Below are positions 26,075-34,083 of a DNA stretch of 64,000 bases, in pieces. Source of the DNA: Flavihumibacter stibioxidans (GTDB lineage Bacteria > Bacteroidota > Bacteroidia > Chitinophagales > Chitinophagaceae); NCBI RefSeq assembly GCF_014332695.1, contig NZ_MBUA01000012.1, positions 367,858-431,857 on the forward strand, in the 5' to 3' direction. Within the stretch, counting starts at the first letter, position 1. Every line of letters begins with the position of its first letter. The position numbers and the translations under genes are program-made. Under the pieces are notes generated by a model. That model made no database searches and was not told the origin of the DNA. It saw nothing but the letters and a program-made list of their open reading frames with translations.

Positions 26075-26188
26075 AAATAATAATCATTTCTATTTGTCGT
26101 AAAGATAGTGCAAAACGGCGGTTGTAGCGGCTTATATTAACTTTAACACCAGACGTAACCGGTTATCCGGGCATACAAAAACAGTTTT

Positions 26189-27196
26189 ATGAATACACCC
26201 TGCAAACAGTTTTCAGCGAAGATCTTCCGGGTTTCAGCGAGGATACGCCTGGTTTCGGCTTTCATTCTGTTCACCATTCTCCTTCCGGGGCAGGCCCGAT
26301 CACAAAATGGCGCCCTGGTGCTGCAGACAGATTTCGGCCTGAAAGACGGTGCGGTAGCGGCCATGAAGGGTGTGGCATACAGCGTGGCAATCGGTTCGGC
26401 AACGGGTTCGATAACCGGTTTGGCAACGGAAACTGCCTTTCCAACACCGCGGTTTCAGATCTTCGACCTGACACATGAAATTCCGGCCTTCAATACCTGG
26501 GAAGCGGCCTACCGGCTCTGGCAGGCAATTTCCTACTGGCCGGCCGGTACTGTATTTGTTTCGGTGGTGGATCCGGGAGTGGGCTCTGACAGGAAATCGG
26601 TGGTAGCGAAAACCAGGTCCGGCCACTTTATCGTCACCCCAGACAATGGCACCCTGACCATGGTAGCCCGGGTCATCGGCATTGATTCCCTCCGGCAGAT
26701 TGATGAAAAAATCAACCGCCTGCCCGGGTCAGCAGCATCCTATACTTTCCATGGACGCGATGTGTATGCCTATACCGGAGCCCGACTGGCGGGTGGAATC
26801 ATCCGGTTTTCGGAAGTGGGCCCTGCACTTTCGCCCGAGGTGGTGATGATCCCTTTCCGGGAAGCCGGTTTTGAAGCGGGCTACTTCCATGGAAGCATCC
26901 CGGTGCTGGACGAACAGTACGGAAATGTGTGGACCAATATTCCGCTGTCGCTGCTGGAAGAAAACGGGGTCCGGGTGGGTGACCGGCTCGAATTGCAGGT
27001 AAGCAAAGGATCACAAATCCTGTACAGGGGCGTGATGATTTTCGGCAATACTTTTTCGGCTGTACGGGAGGGTGAGCCGGTGGCCTATGCCAACAGCCTG
27101 CTGAATCTTTCCTTTGGGATCAATATGGGAAATCTTGCCGAGCGCTATAAACTCAGCAGCGGCCCGGAATGGCAGGTACGCGTCCGGAAACTATAA
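26189..27196 (+). CDS. Secreted SAM hydroxide adenosyltransferase family protein (DUF62)
   Basis: 335 residues. A signal peptide of about 38 residues ends LPGQARSQ. The core has LQTDFGLKDGAVAAMKG, IFDLTHEIPAFNTWEAAY, SVVDPGVGSDRKS and VTPDNGTL, the SAM-binding features of DUF62 enzymes that split S-adenosylmethionine with water. Between the first two blocks lies an extra segment of about 16 residues (IGSATGSITGLATE) encoded by 12-bp tandem units. An extracytoplasmic SAM hydrolase is puzzling; the real substrate may be different. Confidence 0.85.
   Translation: MNTPCKQFSAKIFRVSARIRLVSAFILFTILLPGQARSQNGALVLQTDFGLKDGAVAAMKGVAYSVAIGSATGSITGLATETAFPTPRFQIFDLTHEIPAFNTWEAAYRLWQAISYWPAGTVFVSVVDPGVGSDRKSVVAKTRSGHFIVTPDNGTLTMVARVIGIDSLRQIDEKINRLPGSAASYTFHGRDVYAYTGARLAGGIIRFSEVGPALSPEVVMIPFREAGFEAGYFHGSIPVLDEQYGNVWTNIPLSLLEENGVRVGDRLELQVSKGSQILYRGVMIFGNTFSAVREGEPVAYANSLLNLSFGINMGNLAERYKLSSGPEWQVRVRKL
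26386..26433 (+). repeat. In-frame 12-bp imperfect tandem repeat in the DUF62 gene
   Basis: Four 12-base units: ggcaatcggttc, ggcaacgggttc, gataaccggttt, ggcaacggaaac. They add a Gly/Ser/Thr-rich loop between two conserved blocks of the protein. Confidence 0.7.
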
Positions 27197-27220
27197 CAGC
27201 TTTCCTTCAACAGGACACCA

Positions 27221-28120
27221 TCAAAACACGGCTACACACCATTGACGGCACCAGTGTTCTCCCGGTTCTACGGAGAGAATGCCTTCTTTTGTCGTCAGTT
27301 CCTGGTTATGGTGGACGCTGTCCGCAATTCCGCACCAGGGCTCAAGGCATACGAAATCTGCACCGGGGGCGGCCCAGATGCCGAAGAACGGGAATCCTTC
27401 AAATCTGAAATGAAGACCATGAGGGTGTTTGCTGCAGCCCAGGCTGATCTCTGTATCCGGCATGCCTTTCAGCACCAGGGCATCTTCCCTGAACAGGTCC
27501 TTACTCAACGGAAGCCGGCCCTGGTCGAGCTTTATATGTTGCGTTCCATCACCGATCAGTCCGCCGGTTACCTTATAACGGTTCAGCTCATGCGAATGGT
27601 TGAATTCAAGGAAATAATCCTCGTATTGCGTGGTCTCGTATTGCGTGGTCTCGTTTTCCAGGAGCAGGGGCACAGCGAAAGCCGGGTGCCCGCCAATGGA
27701 AAACCACAGCGGGCCTTCACCGGTATTGGTTACGGTATATCGGCAATACACGCGGTTTTCCTCCAGGCGATAATGCACATCGAGCTGGAAATTAAAGGGA
27801 TAACAGGCCCTGGTTTCAGCGTCATCCACCAGCCTGAAATTAACTGCCTCCTCAGAAACATGTTCAGCCAGAAAGGTCCGTTCGCGTGCGAAACCATGCC
27901 TTGGCAACGTGTATTCCTTTCCGTTATAGAGATAGGTATCGTTTTTCAATGCGCCCACTATGGGAAACAGGATCGGGGAGAATTTTCCCCAGTATTCCGG
28001 ATCGCCGCTCCACATGTAATTGACTCCGGTGGACAGGCTTTTCAGCACCTGTAATTCCGCCCCCCTGGGATGGATCACAACTTCTATCTGTCCGTTGCTG
28101 AGATGTAACATTTCCGTCAT
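27221..28120 (-). CDS. LacX-like aldose-1-epimerase family protein
   Basis: 299 residues of galactose-mutarotase fold. Family segments are AELQVLKSLSTGVNYMWSGD, PILFPIVGAL, YTLPRHGFAR and WFSIGGHPAF. Such proteins interconvert anomers of hexoses or act on related sugars; the substrate is not evident. The sequence ETTQYETTQYED shows a 5-residue tandem duplication encoded by a 15-bp direct repeat (27624-27656 region). It is convergent with the DUF62 gene and lies next to repeat copy E. Confidence 0.85.
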   Translation of the reverse strand: MTEMLHLSNGQIEVVIHPRGAELQVLKSLSTGVNYMWSGDPEYWGKFSPILFPIVGALKNDTYLYNGKEYTLPRHGFARERTFLAEHVSEEAVNFRLVDDAETRACYPFNFQLDVHYRLEENRVYCRYTVTNTGEGPLWFSIGGHPAFAVPLLLENETTQYETTQYEDYFLEFNHSHELNRYKVTGGLIGDGTQHIKLDQGRLPLSKDLFREDALVLKGMPDTEISLGCSKHPHGLHFRFEGFPFFGIWAAPGADFVCLEPWCGIADSVHHNQELTTKEGILSVEPGEHWCRQWCVAVF

Positions 28121-28137
28121 GGAATAAAGTTAACACA

Positions 28138-28216
28138 GGTGTCTGACATGTGGTGTCTGACATGTGAAATTCTCCGCCTTGCGGACAAACATGTCAGACA
28201 CCACATGTCAGACACC
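28138..28216. repeat. GTCTGAC palindrome, copy E (ACATGT variant, perfect 28-bp arms)
   Basis: Two half-sites per arm: ggtgtctgacatgt then ggtgtctgacatgt (28138-28165), mirrored exactly by the right arm (28189-28216) around a 23-base loop. It lies between divergent genes, so it is part of the 5' region of the DGPF/sigma operon. Confidence 0.93.
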
Positions 28217-28318
28217 TGTCGTAAATTACCGGAAGATTCACCCGGATTTGTCCTATTTCCCGGATTTCAATTGTTATCAGGGTATATAACTGGTTTTGAA
28301 CCCCTAAAAAATCAACCC

Positions 28319-28672
28319 ATGCAGGAATTCCTACTGATCATGCGCCATGAAGATGGCGGCAAACTGGCCTCCCCCGAACAAATGCAGGCCTGGATGCAAC
28401 AAACCATGGACTGGATTAACAGCATCGCAGCACAGAATAAATTTGTCAGCGGCACGGGACTGCCTTTTGACGAGGCCAGGGTGGTGAAGTCAGACAAAAT
28501 GGTTACCAACGGACCTTTTGGCGATATCAAGGAAACTATTGGCGGCTTTATCCATGTCTGGGCCGATTCAGTGGAGGAAGCCGTTGAGTTTGCCAAAGCT
28601 TGTCCCGTTTTACAAGGCGATGGCAACACGGTGGAAGTGCGCAAAATTGCCGGCCCCGAACACGCCAAATAA
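28319..28672 (+). CDS. YCII-related (DGPF domain) protein
   Basis: 117 residues from ATG 28319; longer readings run into the palindrome and are rejected. MQEFLLIMRHEDGG, then WMQQTMDWINSIAAQ, VTNGPFGDIKETIGGF and ACPVLQGDGNTVEVR are typical of DGPF/YCII proteins, small ferredoxin-like-fold enzymes or adaptors of unknown reaction. It is followed 21 bases later by an ECF sigma factor with a long C-terminal extension, the known ECF42-DGPF pairing, so it is probably a member of that regulatory unit. Confidence 0.88.
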   Translation: MQEFLLIMRHEDGGKLASPEQMQAWMQQTMDWINSIAAQNKFVSGTGLPFDEARVVKSDKMVTNGPFGDIKETIGGFIHVWADSVEEAVEFAKACPVLQGDGNTVEVRKIAGPEHAK

Positions 28673-28693
28673 TTTTCAGGCCATCCACCGCCC

Positions 28694-29947
28694 ATGGAAC
28701 AGCAGGAATTGATACCGCATCTTTTCAGGACCGAATTCAGGAAGATCACGGTTGTACTGTGCAAATTGTTTGGCATTGAACACCTGGAAACGGCGGAAGA
28801 CCTGGCAAGTGACACTTTCCTGTCAGCCATGGAAACCTGGACCTACAAGGGGGTTCCGCCAAACCCGACTGCCTGGCTTTACCACGTGGCAAAAAACAAG
28901 GCCAGGAATCATTTGCAGCGGGATAAGCAGCTGCGGGATAAGATCATTCCGCAGTTGAACAACCGGCAGGATGGGGCAGCGCGGGATGGTGAAGCGCCAG
29001 ACTTCATCAACCTCTTCGAAGAAAATAATTCCGACAGCCAGTTACAGATGTTATTTGCGGTCTGCCATCCGTCTATTTCCAGGGAGTCGCAGATAGCGCT
29101 TGCCTTGCGCATTCTCTGCGGTTTTGGGATAGATGAAATTGCCAATGCTTTTTTAACAAACCGCGAAACGATTAACAAACGACTGCATCGCGCTAAGACA
29201 ACTTTAAGACGGGAAAAAATCAGCATTTCAGTGCCTGCGGAAAAGGAAATCGATAGCCGGCTCGATACCGTACTGGCTACCCTGTACCTATTATTTAATG
29301 AGGGATATTATTCCGAAAGCCACGACCAGGTGCTGCGCGAAGACCTTTGCCAGGAAGCCATGCGCCTGACCCGGTTATTGCTCGGCAACCAGCAAACCGA
29401 CCTGCCTTCCGTGAAGGCGTTGTATTCACTGACCTGTTTTCAGTCCTCCCGCTTTGCCGCCAGGAAAGGTTCTTCCGGTGAATTGATTTTATACGAGGAC
29501 CAGGATGAATCTTTGTGGAACCGGGACCTCATCAGCGCGGGATTGTATTACCTGCATCATGCGGCAACCGGCCCCACGCTTACTAAATACCACTTGGAAG
29601 CCGCCATCGCTTGCTGGTATACCCAAAAAACCGACACACCAGAAAAATGGGAAAACATCCTCCAGCTTTTTGATACCTTATTACAAGTAGAATACTCCCC
29701 GGTGGCGGCACTCAACAGGATCTATGCCCTGTCCAAACTCCGGGGACCCCAGGTTGCCATTGAAGCCCTTTCCAGGATCCGGTCAAACAGGAATCAATAC
29801 TACTACAGCCTGCTCGGTGAACTGTACCGGCATATAAACCCGGAGTTAGCAACCGGGCATTTCCAACAGGCATTATCCCTCGCAAGATCTGCTGCCGACC
29901 GGCAAATCCTGCAACGAAGGATCAGGTCAATTGCCGAAGGCGTCTGA
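28694..29947 (+). CDS. ECF sigma factor with TPR-like C-terminal domain (ECF42 type)
   Basis: 417 residues. Sigma2 region near 15-85 (ETAEDLASDTFLSAMETW), sigma4 near 120-185 (LRILCGFGIDEIANAFL, then NKRLHRAKTTLRRE), then about 230 helical residues containing LYLLFNEGYY, a hallmark of ECF42-like factors whose C-terminal domain is needed for activity. No anti-sigma gene is adjacent; control is thought to act through the C-terminal domain. The protein ends EGV with its stop TGA (29945-29947) lying inside repeat copy H. Confidence 0.9.
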   Translation: MEQQELIPHLFRTEFRKITVVLCKLFGIEHLETAEDLASDTFLSAMETWTYKGVPPNPTAWLYHVAKNKARNHLQRDKQLRDKIIPQLNNRQDGAARDGEAPDFINLFEENNSDSQLQMLFAVCHPSISRESQIALALRILCGFGIDEIANAFLTNRETINKRLHRAKTTLRREKISISVPAEKEIDSRLDTVLATLYLLFNEGYYSESHDQVLREDLCQEAMRLTRLLLGNQQTDLPSVKALYSLTCFQSSRFAARKGSSGELILYEDQDESLWNRDLISAGLYYLHHAATGPTLTKYHLEAAIACWYTQKTDTPEKWENILQLFDTLLQVEYSPVAALNRIYALSKLRGPQVAIEALSRIRSNRNQYYYSLLGELYRHINPELATGHFQQALSLARSAADRQILQRRIRSIAEGV

Positions 29948-30028
29948 CGCGCGTCTGACGTATGTCAGACGTATGTCAGACGTATGTCAGACGCATGTCA
30001 GACGCATGTCAGACGCATGTCAGACGCG
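29939..30028. repeat. GTCTGAC repeat cluster H with 11-bp tandem units
   Basis: Two direct half-sites ggcgtctgacgc and gcgtctgacg are followed by six head-to-tail inverted half-sites of the form gtcagacgtat / gtcagacgcat with an 11-base period (from 29964 to about 30028). It supplies the stop of the sigma factor gene and lies 45 bases before the AraC-type start. Confidence 0.92.
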
Positions 30029-30072
30029 GTCGAACAGTGAATGCCCAATATATCCACGACATAATTCAATTC

Positions 30073-30465
30073 ATGAATAGTTATTACAACAGCGATCCCG
30101 ACCATAAACACCAGTGGCAATTAAAGTTCAACCAGTATCATTTTGACATCGACACCGAAATCACGGATACCACCAATAGGATCATCAGGGTTTACTGCAG
30201 CAGCGACCTGGCCAAAAATATTTATACCGACCTTAGCCGCAATTCCTTTTTCAAATGGTTCCGCGAACAGTTTGTTGTTACCCCGATCGAATTCATCAAC
30301 CGCGAAAGAATCAAGCCGGCCAAACAATTAGTAACCGATTCGCGAAATTCCATCACCTCCGTCAGCCATCAATGCGGATTCAGTGATGTCAACTATTTTG
30401 TGCGGCTTTTTAAAAAATCCGAAGGGATTACCCCCGGCATCTACCAGGATTGCCTGAATAAATAA
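30073..30465 (+). CDS. AraC-family DNA-binding protein (HTH domain only)
   Basis: 130 residues from ATG 30073; the longer frame would translate the repeat cluster and is rejected. Residues 36-128 form a complete double helix-turn-helix: IYTDLSRNSFFKWFREQF, VTPIEFINRERIKPAKQLV, then ITSVSHQCGFSDVNYFVRLF and KSEGITPGIY. There is no sensor domain, only a short N-terminal part. It lies between the sigma factor and the D-amino-acid operon and could control either. The upstream tandem repeat is a possible binding site, without direct evidence. Confidence 0.85.
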   Translation: MNSYYNSDPDHKHQWQLKFNQYHFDIDTEITDTTNRIIRVYCSSDLAKNIYTDLSRNSFFKWFREQFVVTPIEFINRERIKPAKQLVTDSRNSITSVSHQCGFSDVNYFVRLFKKSEGITPGIYQDCLNK

Positions 30466-30490
30466 TAAATTACCGTTACATATCATCGTT

Positions 30491-33001
30491 ATGAGAAAAT
30501 TGACTGTCCTGGCTTTTGCCTGCTGCCTGTCTGTTTACGCCATGTCGCAGGCCAGATCACTGGATTCGGCCCTCACCGCCCTGCACCAATCAGGGCGCTT
30601 TAACGGCGTGGTGCTGTATGCTGAAAAAGGCAGGCCTGTCCTGAGCAAAGCCTACGGCGTGGCCGACTACCGCTCCGGAAAACCACTCAGATTACAGTCT
30701 CCTTTTAACCTGGCTTCCATCACCAAGCAGTTCGTATGTGCATCTGTGTTGATCTTACACGATCGTGGTAAAATCGGCCTGGATGACAAATTGCAGCAAT
30801 ACCTGCCCACCATTCCGTATGATAAAGTGACCATCCGCCAGTTGATGACCCATACATCCGGACTGCCGGAATATTTCGACCTGTTCATGACCCACAGGGG
30901 TAGCAATGACACCCTTACCAATGCTATGCTGGTTGACTTGCTGGCTACACACCATCCTGCACCCGAGTTTGAACCCGGCACTGCATGGAATTACTGCAAT
31001 ACAAATTATGCCCTGCTGGCTTCAGTGGTGGAAAAGCTATCAGGCGTAACAATGGAAACTTTTTTCCAGCAGGAGATCGCCCGGCCGCTCGGATTGAAAA
31101 ACAGCTATTTTTTTCGGTTACCCGCAACTGTTAGCAACCCAGGCCAGGTGGTTGGATTTTTGGAAGAGAATGGCAAACGCAGGGTGGCTGATCTCACGGT
31201 AATGGACGGTATCCTGGGCGATGGCAACCTGTTTTCCTCCGCGGAAGACCTGCTGAAATGGGAACAAAGCCTCTACCAGTCAAAGCTGATCAAACCCGCT
31301 ACCCTGGCACAGGCTTTCGAACCGGTTAAGATTTCAGCGGCAGGCCGCGACAGTTCATACCCCTATGGCTTCGGCTGGTTTATAGACAAACAAAAAGAAC
31401 AGTTTTCCCATACCGGCGGCTGGACAGGGTTTGTCAATATCATTTTACGGGATGTAAAAAATCAGCGCACCCTTATTTTACTGAGTAGCGGAAGCGATGG
31501 AACCGGCCTGGGTATCGCCCGTAATTTTTTCAACGGTGCCGGACTAACGGTAACCCCCACGCGCCTGATAAATAATGTCTGGGTGATTGATGGAACCGGT
31601 AGTCCGGCCCGGCAGGCTTCAGTACGGCTGGCGGGTGACAAAATCATGGCTGTGGGCAACCTGAAACCTTATTCCGGCGAGGAAATTATAGATGGCGGCG
31701 GCAAAGTCCTGGCACCCGGTTTCATCGACACCCACAGCCACCTGGAAGGATCACTGGATAACAAACCCCAGGCCCTGGCCGCACTGAACCAGGGAATCAC
31801 CACTATTGTAGCCGGACAGGATGGCTATGCCAACTGGATAGATAGCCTGGAATCCAGCATAAAAAAAACACCACCCGCCATCAACCTTGCCACCTATACC
31901 GGCCACACCGCCCTGCGCGAAATGGTAATGGGTGAAAATGATTTGCACCGCCCCTCAACAGAGGCAGAGTTGCAGAAAATGAAAGAACTGTTGATGGCGG
32001 AAATGAAGAAAGGTTCATTGGGACTTTCAACCGGGCTGGAATATGACGGGGCCTGGTTCTCCACCTACCACGAAGTGCTGGAACTGGCAAAGGTGACTGC
32101 AGGTGAACATGGACGTTATATGAGCCATCTTCGCAGTGAAGACATCAACCTTCGGGATGCCATCGATGAGATCATCCGAATTGGGCGGGAGGCTAAAATA
32201 CCGGTTCAGATTTCCCACCTGAAAATTGGACTGAAAGACGACTGGGGCTCTGCACCGGATATACTGGCCTGGCTTCAGCGTGCCAGGTTACAGGGCATAG
32301 ACATCACCGCCGATGTGTATCCCTATGAATTCTGGCGCAGCACCCTGAAAGTGTTATTCCCCAAAACAGATTACAACAATTTAGCCAGCGCTGAATTTGC
32401 GGTGAACCATAGTTTTGACCCGGCTCAATCTGTTCTGGTGGCATTTAAACCACAGCCGGAATACAGGGGAAAGACCCTCTCAGAAGTGGCCACACTACGC
32501 GGCACTTCCCCGGCGCACACCCTGATGGCACTGATCGCTGAAGCGGAAGCCTATCGCAAAAAAAATCCCGACAGCAGCGGGGTGGAAGGCATCATGGGCA
32601 AATCCATGACAGACGCCGATGTATCGGCCTTCCTGAGCTGGCAGCATGCCAATATCTGCTCTGATGGCTCGGATGGAGGCCACCCACGCGGATACGGCTC
32701 CTTTACGCGCGTCCTTGGGCACTATGTGAGGGAGAAAAAAATCATGTCGCTCGAAAATGCCATCAACAAAATGACGGCCCTTGCAGCTGAACAGGTTGGC
32801 ATTCAAAGAAGAGGAGTGATCGCCCCGGGATATTTTGCGGACCTGGTTTTATTGGATCCCGCATCAGTGAAGGATAATGCCACCATTCAAAACCCAATGG
32901 CCCTGTCGGACGGCATCCTGAAAGTATGGGTAAACGGCGAACCTGTTTTCGCAGACAAGCAGGCCACAGGAAAATATCCGGGTAAATTTTTAAAACGATA
33001 A
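30491..33001 (+). CDS. Fusion of beta-lactamase-like serine hydrolase and N-acyl-D-amino-acid deacylase
   Basis: 836 residues with a signal peptide (cut after MSQA near 21). Residues 25-345 are a class C beta-lactamase/D-peptidase fold: SITK (76-79, Ser76 nucleophile), YCN (168-170) and HTGG (307-310). Residues 355-836 are an amidohydrolase of the D-aminoacylase type: APGFIDTHSHLEGSL (metal His near 415-417), HLRSED and CSDGSDGGHPRGYGSF. Both halves act on D-amino-acid-containing compounds in known families, so the fusion suggests peptidase then deacylase action on D-peptides outside the cytoplasm. The next gene follows after 5 bases. Confidence 0.9.
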   Translation: MRKLTVLAFACCLSVYAMSQARSLDSALTALHQSGRFNGVVLYAEKGRPVLSKAYGVADYRSGKPLRLQSPFNLASITKQFVCASVLILHDRGKIGLDDKLQQYLPTIPYDKVTIRQLMTHTSGLPEYFDLFMTHRGSNDTLTNAMLVDLLATHHPAPEFEPGTAWNYCNTNYALLASVVEKLSGVTMETFFQQEIARPLGLKNSYFFRLPATVSNPGQVVGFLEENGKRRVADLTVMDGILGDGNLFSSAEDLLKWEQSLYQSKLIKPATLAQAFEPVKISAAGRDSSYPYGFGWFIDKQKEQFSHTGGWTGFVNIILRDVKNQRTLILLSSGSDGTGLGIARNFFNGAGLTVTPTRLINNVWVIDGTGSPARQASVRLAGDKIMAVGNLKPYSGEEIIDGGGKVLAPGFIDTHSHLEGSLDNKPQALAALNQGITTIVAGQDGYANWIDSLESSIKKTPPAINLATYTGHTALREMVMGENDLHRPSTEAELQKMKELLMAEMKKGSLGLSTGLEYDGAWFSTYHEVLELAKVTAGEHGRYMSHLRSEDINLRDAIDEIIRIGREAKIPVQISHLKIGLKDDWGSAPDILAWLQRARLQGIDITADVYPYEFWRSTLKVLFPKTDYNNLASAEFAVNHSFDPAQSVLVAFKPQPEYRGKTLSEVATLRGTSPAHTLMALIAEAEAYRKKNPDSSGVEGIMGKSMTDADVSAFLSWQHANICSDGSDGGHPRGYGSFTRVLGHYVREKKIMSLENAINKMTALAAEQVGIQRRGVIAPGYFADLVLLDPASVKDNATIQNPMALSDGILKVWVNGEPVFADKQATGKYPGKFLKR

Positions 33002-33006
33002 GCGGT

Positions 33007-34083
33007 ATGAGCAAACCAAAAGCCATAGTCATAACGAACGGGATCTTACATGAATCAGATGCAAAAACCGCCCATGGCCTGATCCGTGGCACAGAGCGTT
33101 TTGATATCGCAGGTATCATCGATTATAAACATGCCGGCAGGGATGCAGGCGAAGTGCTGGATGGAACGCACCGGGGCATACCGGTATATGCAGGTATAGA
33201 GGATGCAGTAACAGCGGTTAGTGATCTCCGTTATTGCATCATCGGCGTAGCCACGGTCGGCGGAGTGTTGCCGCCTGATTTTATTGCCATCATTGAATCA
33301 GCTATCCGCCATAAGATATCCATTGTGAACGGACTGCATGATTTCCTGGCAGACAGGTCCGACCTGGTTCGGCTGGCAGCCGCACATGAAGTGGAACTGA
33401 TAGATGTGCGCCGGCCGAAACGACGTTCTGAACTGCATTTCTGGACGGGTGAGATTTTTTCGGTTACAGCTCCAGTTATAGCGGTTCTGGGAATGGATTG
33501 CGCCATGGGAAAACGTACCACCTGCCGTTTGATCCGCCAGGCCTGCGAGGCAGCAGGTCTTAACGCACAGATGATATACACCGGACAAACAGGGTGGTTA
33601 CAGGGTGGGCGTTACGGATTCATTTTTGATTCCACCCTCAACGATTTCATCTCCGGCGAACTGGAACATGCCATCCTCAGTTGCTGGAAGGAATCAAATC
33701 CGGATATTATTTTACTGGAGGGACAATCGGCCCTTCGTAACCCAAGCGGTCCGGCTGGTTCAGAGTTCCTGGTTTCGGGCAATGCAAAATATACCGTGCT
33801 CGTATATGCGCCCAAACGAAAACATTTTGAACATACACCTGCCTGGGGCGAGATTCCTTCCCTGCAATCGGAAATCGAACTGATCCGCCTCTATGGTTCC
33901 CGGGTTATCGCCATTGCGCTGAATACAGAGGATTGTACTGATGAAGAGGCTTTGTCATTCCAGCGGGCCCTGCAACTGGAATATGGCATCCCGATTTTGC
34001 TGCCCCTGCAGGAAGGTGTTTCGCAACTGGTTCCCTTTCTGCAGCAACTCTTACCCATAACCGACTTTAACAAGCAGCAATGA
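33007..34083 (+). CDS. dgcN: DUF1611 protein, D-glutamate N-acetyltransferase-like (DgcN)
   Basis: 358 residues, no signal peptide. DUF1611 features: a Rossmann-like N-domain (DIAGIIDYKHAGRDAGEVLDG) and a P-loop-like C-domain (VLGMDCAMGKRTTCRL, then YTGQTGWLQGGRYGF). DgcN-type members acetylate D-glutamate and work with the epimerase DgcA to yield N-acetyl-L-glutamate. The very next gene is such an epimerase and overlaps by ATGA, which supports this identity strongly. The acyl donor site cannot be checked by eye. Confidence 0.82.
   Translation: MSKPKAIVITNGILHESDAKTAHGLIRGTERFDIAGIIDYKHAGRDAGEVLDGTHRGIPVYAGIEDAVTAVSDLRYCIIGVATVGGVLPPDFIAIIESAIRHKISIVNGLHDFLADRSDLVRLAAAHEVELIDVRRPKRRSELHFWTGEIFSVTAPVIAVLGMDCAMGKRTTCRLIRQACEAAGLNAQMIYTGQTGWLQGGRYGFIFDSTLNDFISGELEHAILSCWKESNPDIILLEGQSALRNPSGPAGSEFLVSGNAKYTVLVYAPKRKHFEHTPAWGEIPSLQSEIELIRLYGSRVIAIALNTEDCTDEEALSFQRALQLEYGIPILLPLQEGVSQLVPFLQQLLPITDFNKQQ

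Noticed and set aside
29939-30028. CRISPR array
   Set aside because: Units are 11 bp with no unique spacers and no cas genes nearby; they are REP half-sites.
29962-30072. N-terminal extension of the AraC-type protein (MSDVCQTYVRR...)
   Set aside because: These codons translate the 11-bp repeat array; the conserved protein starts at 30073.
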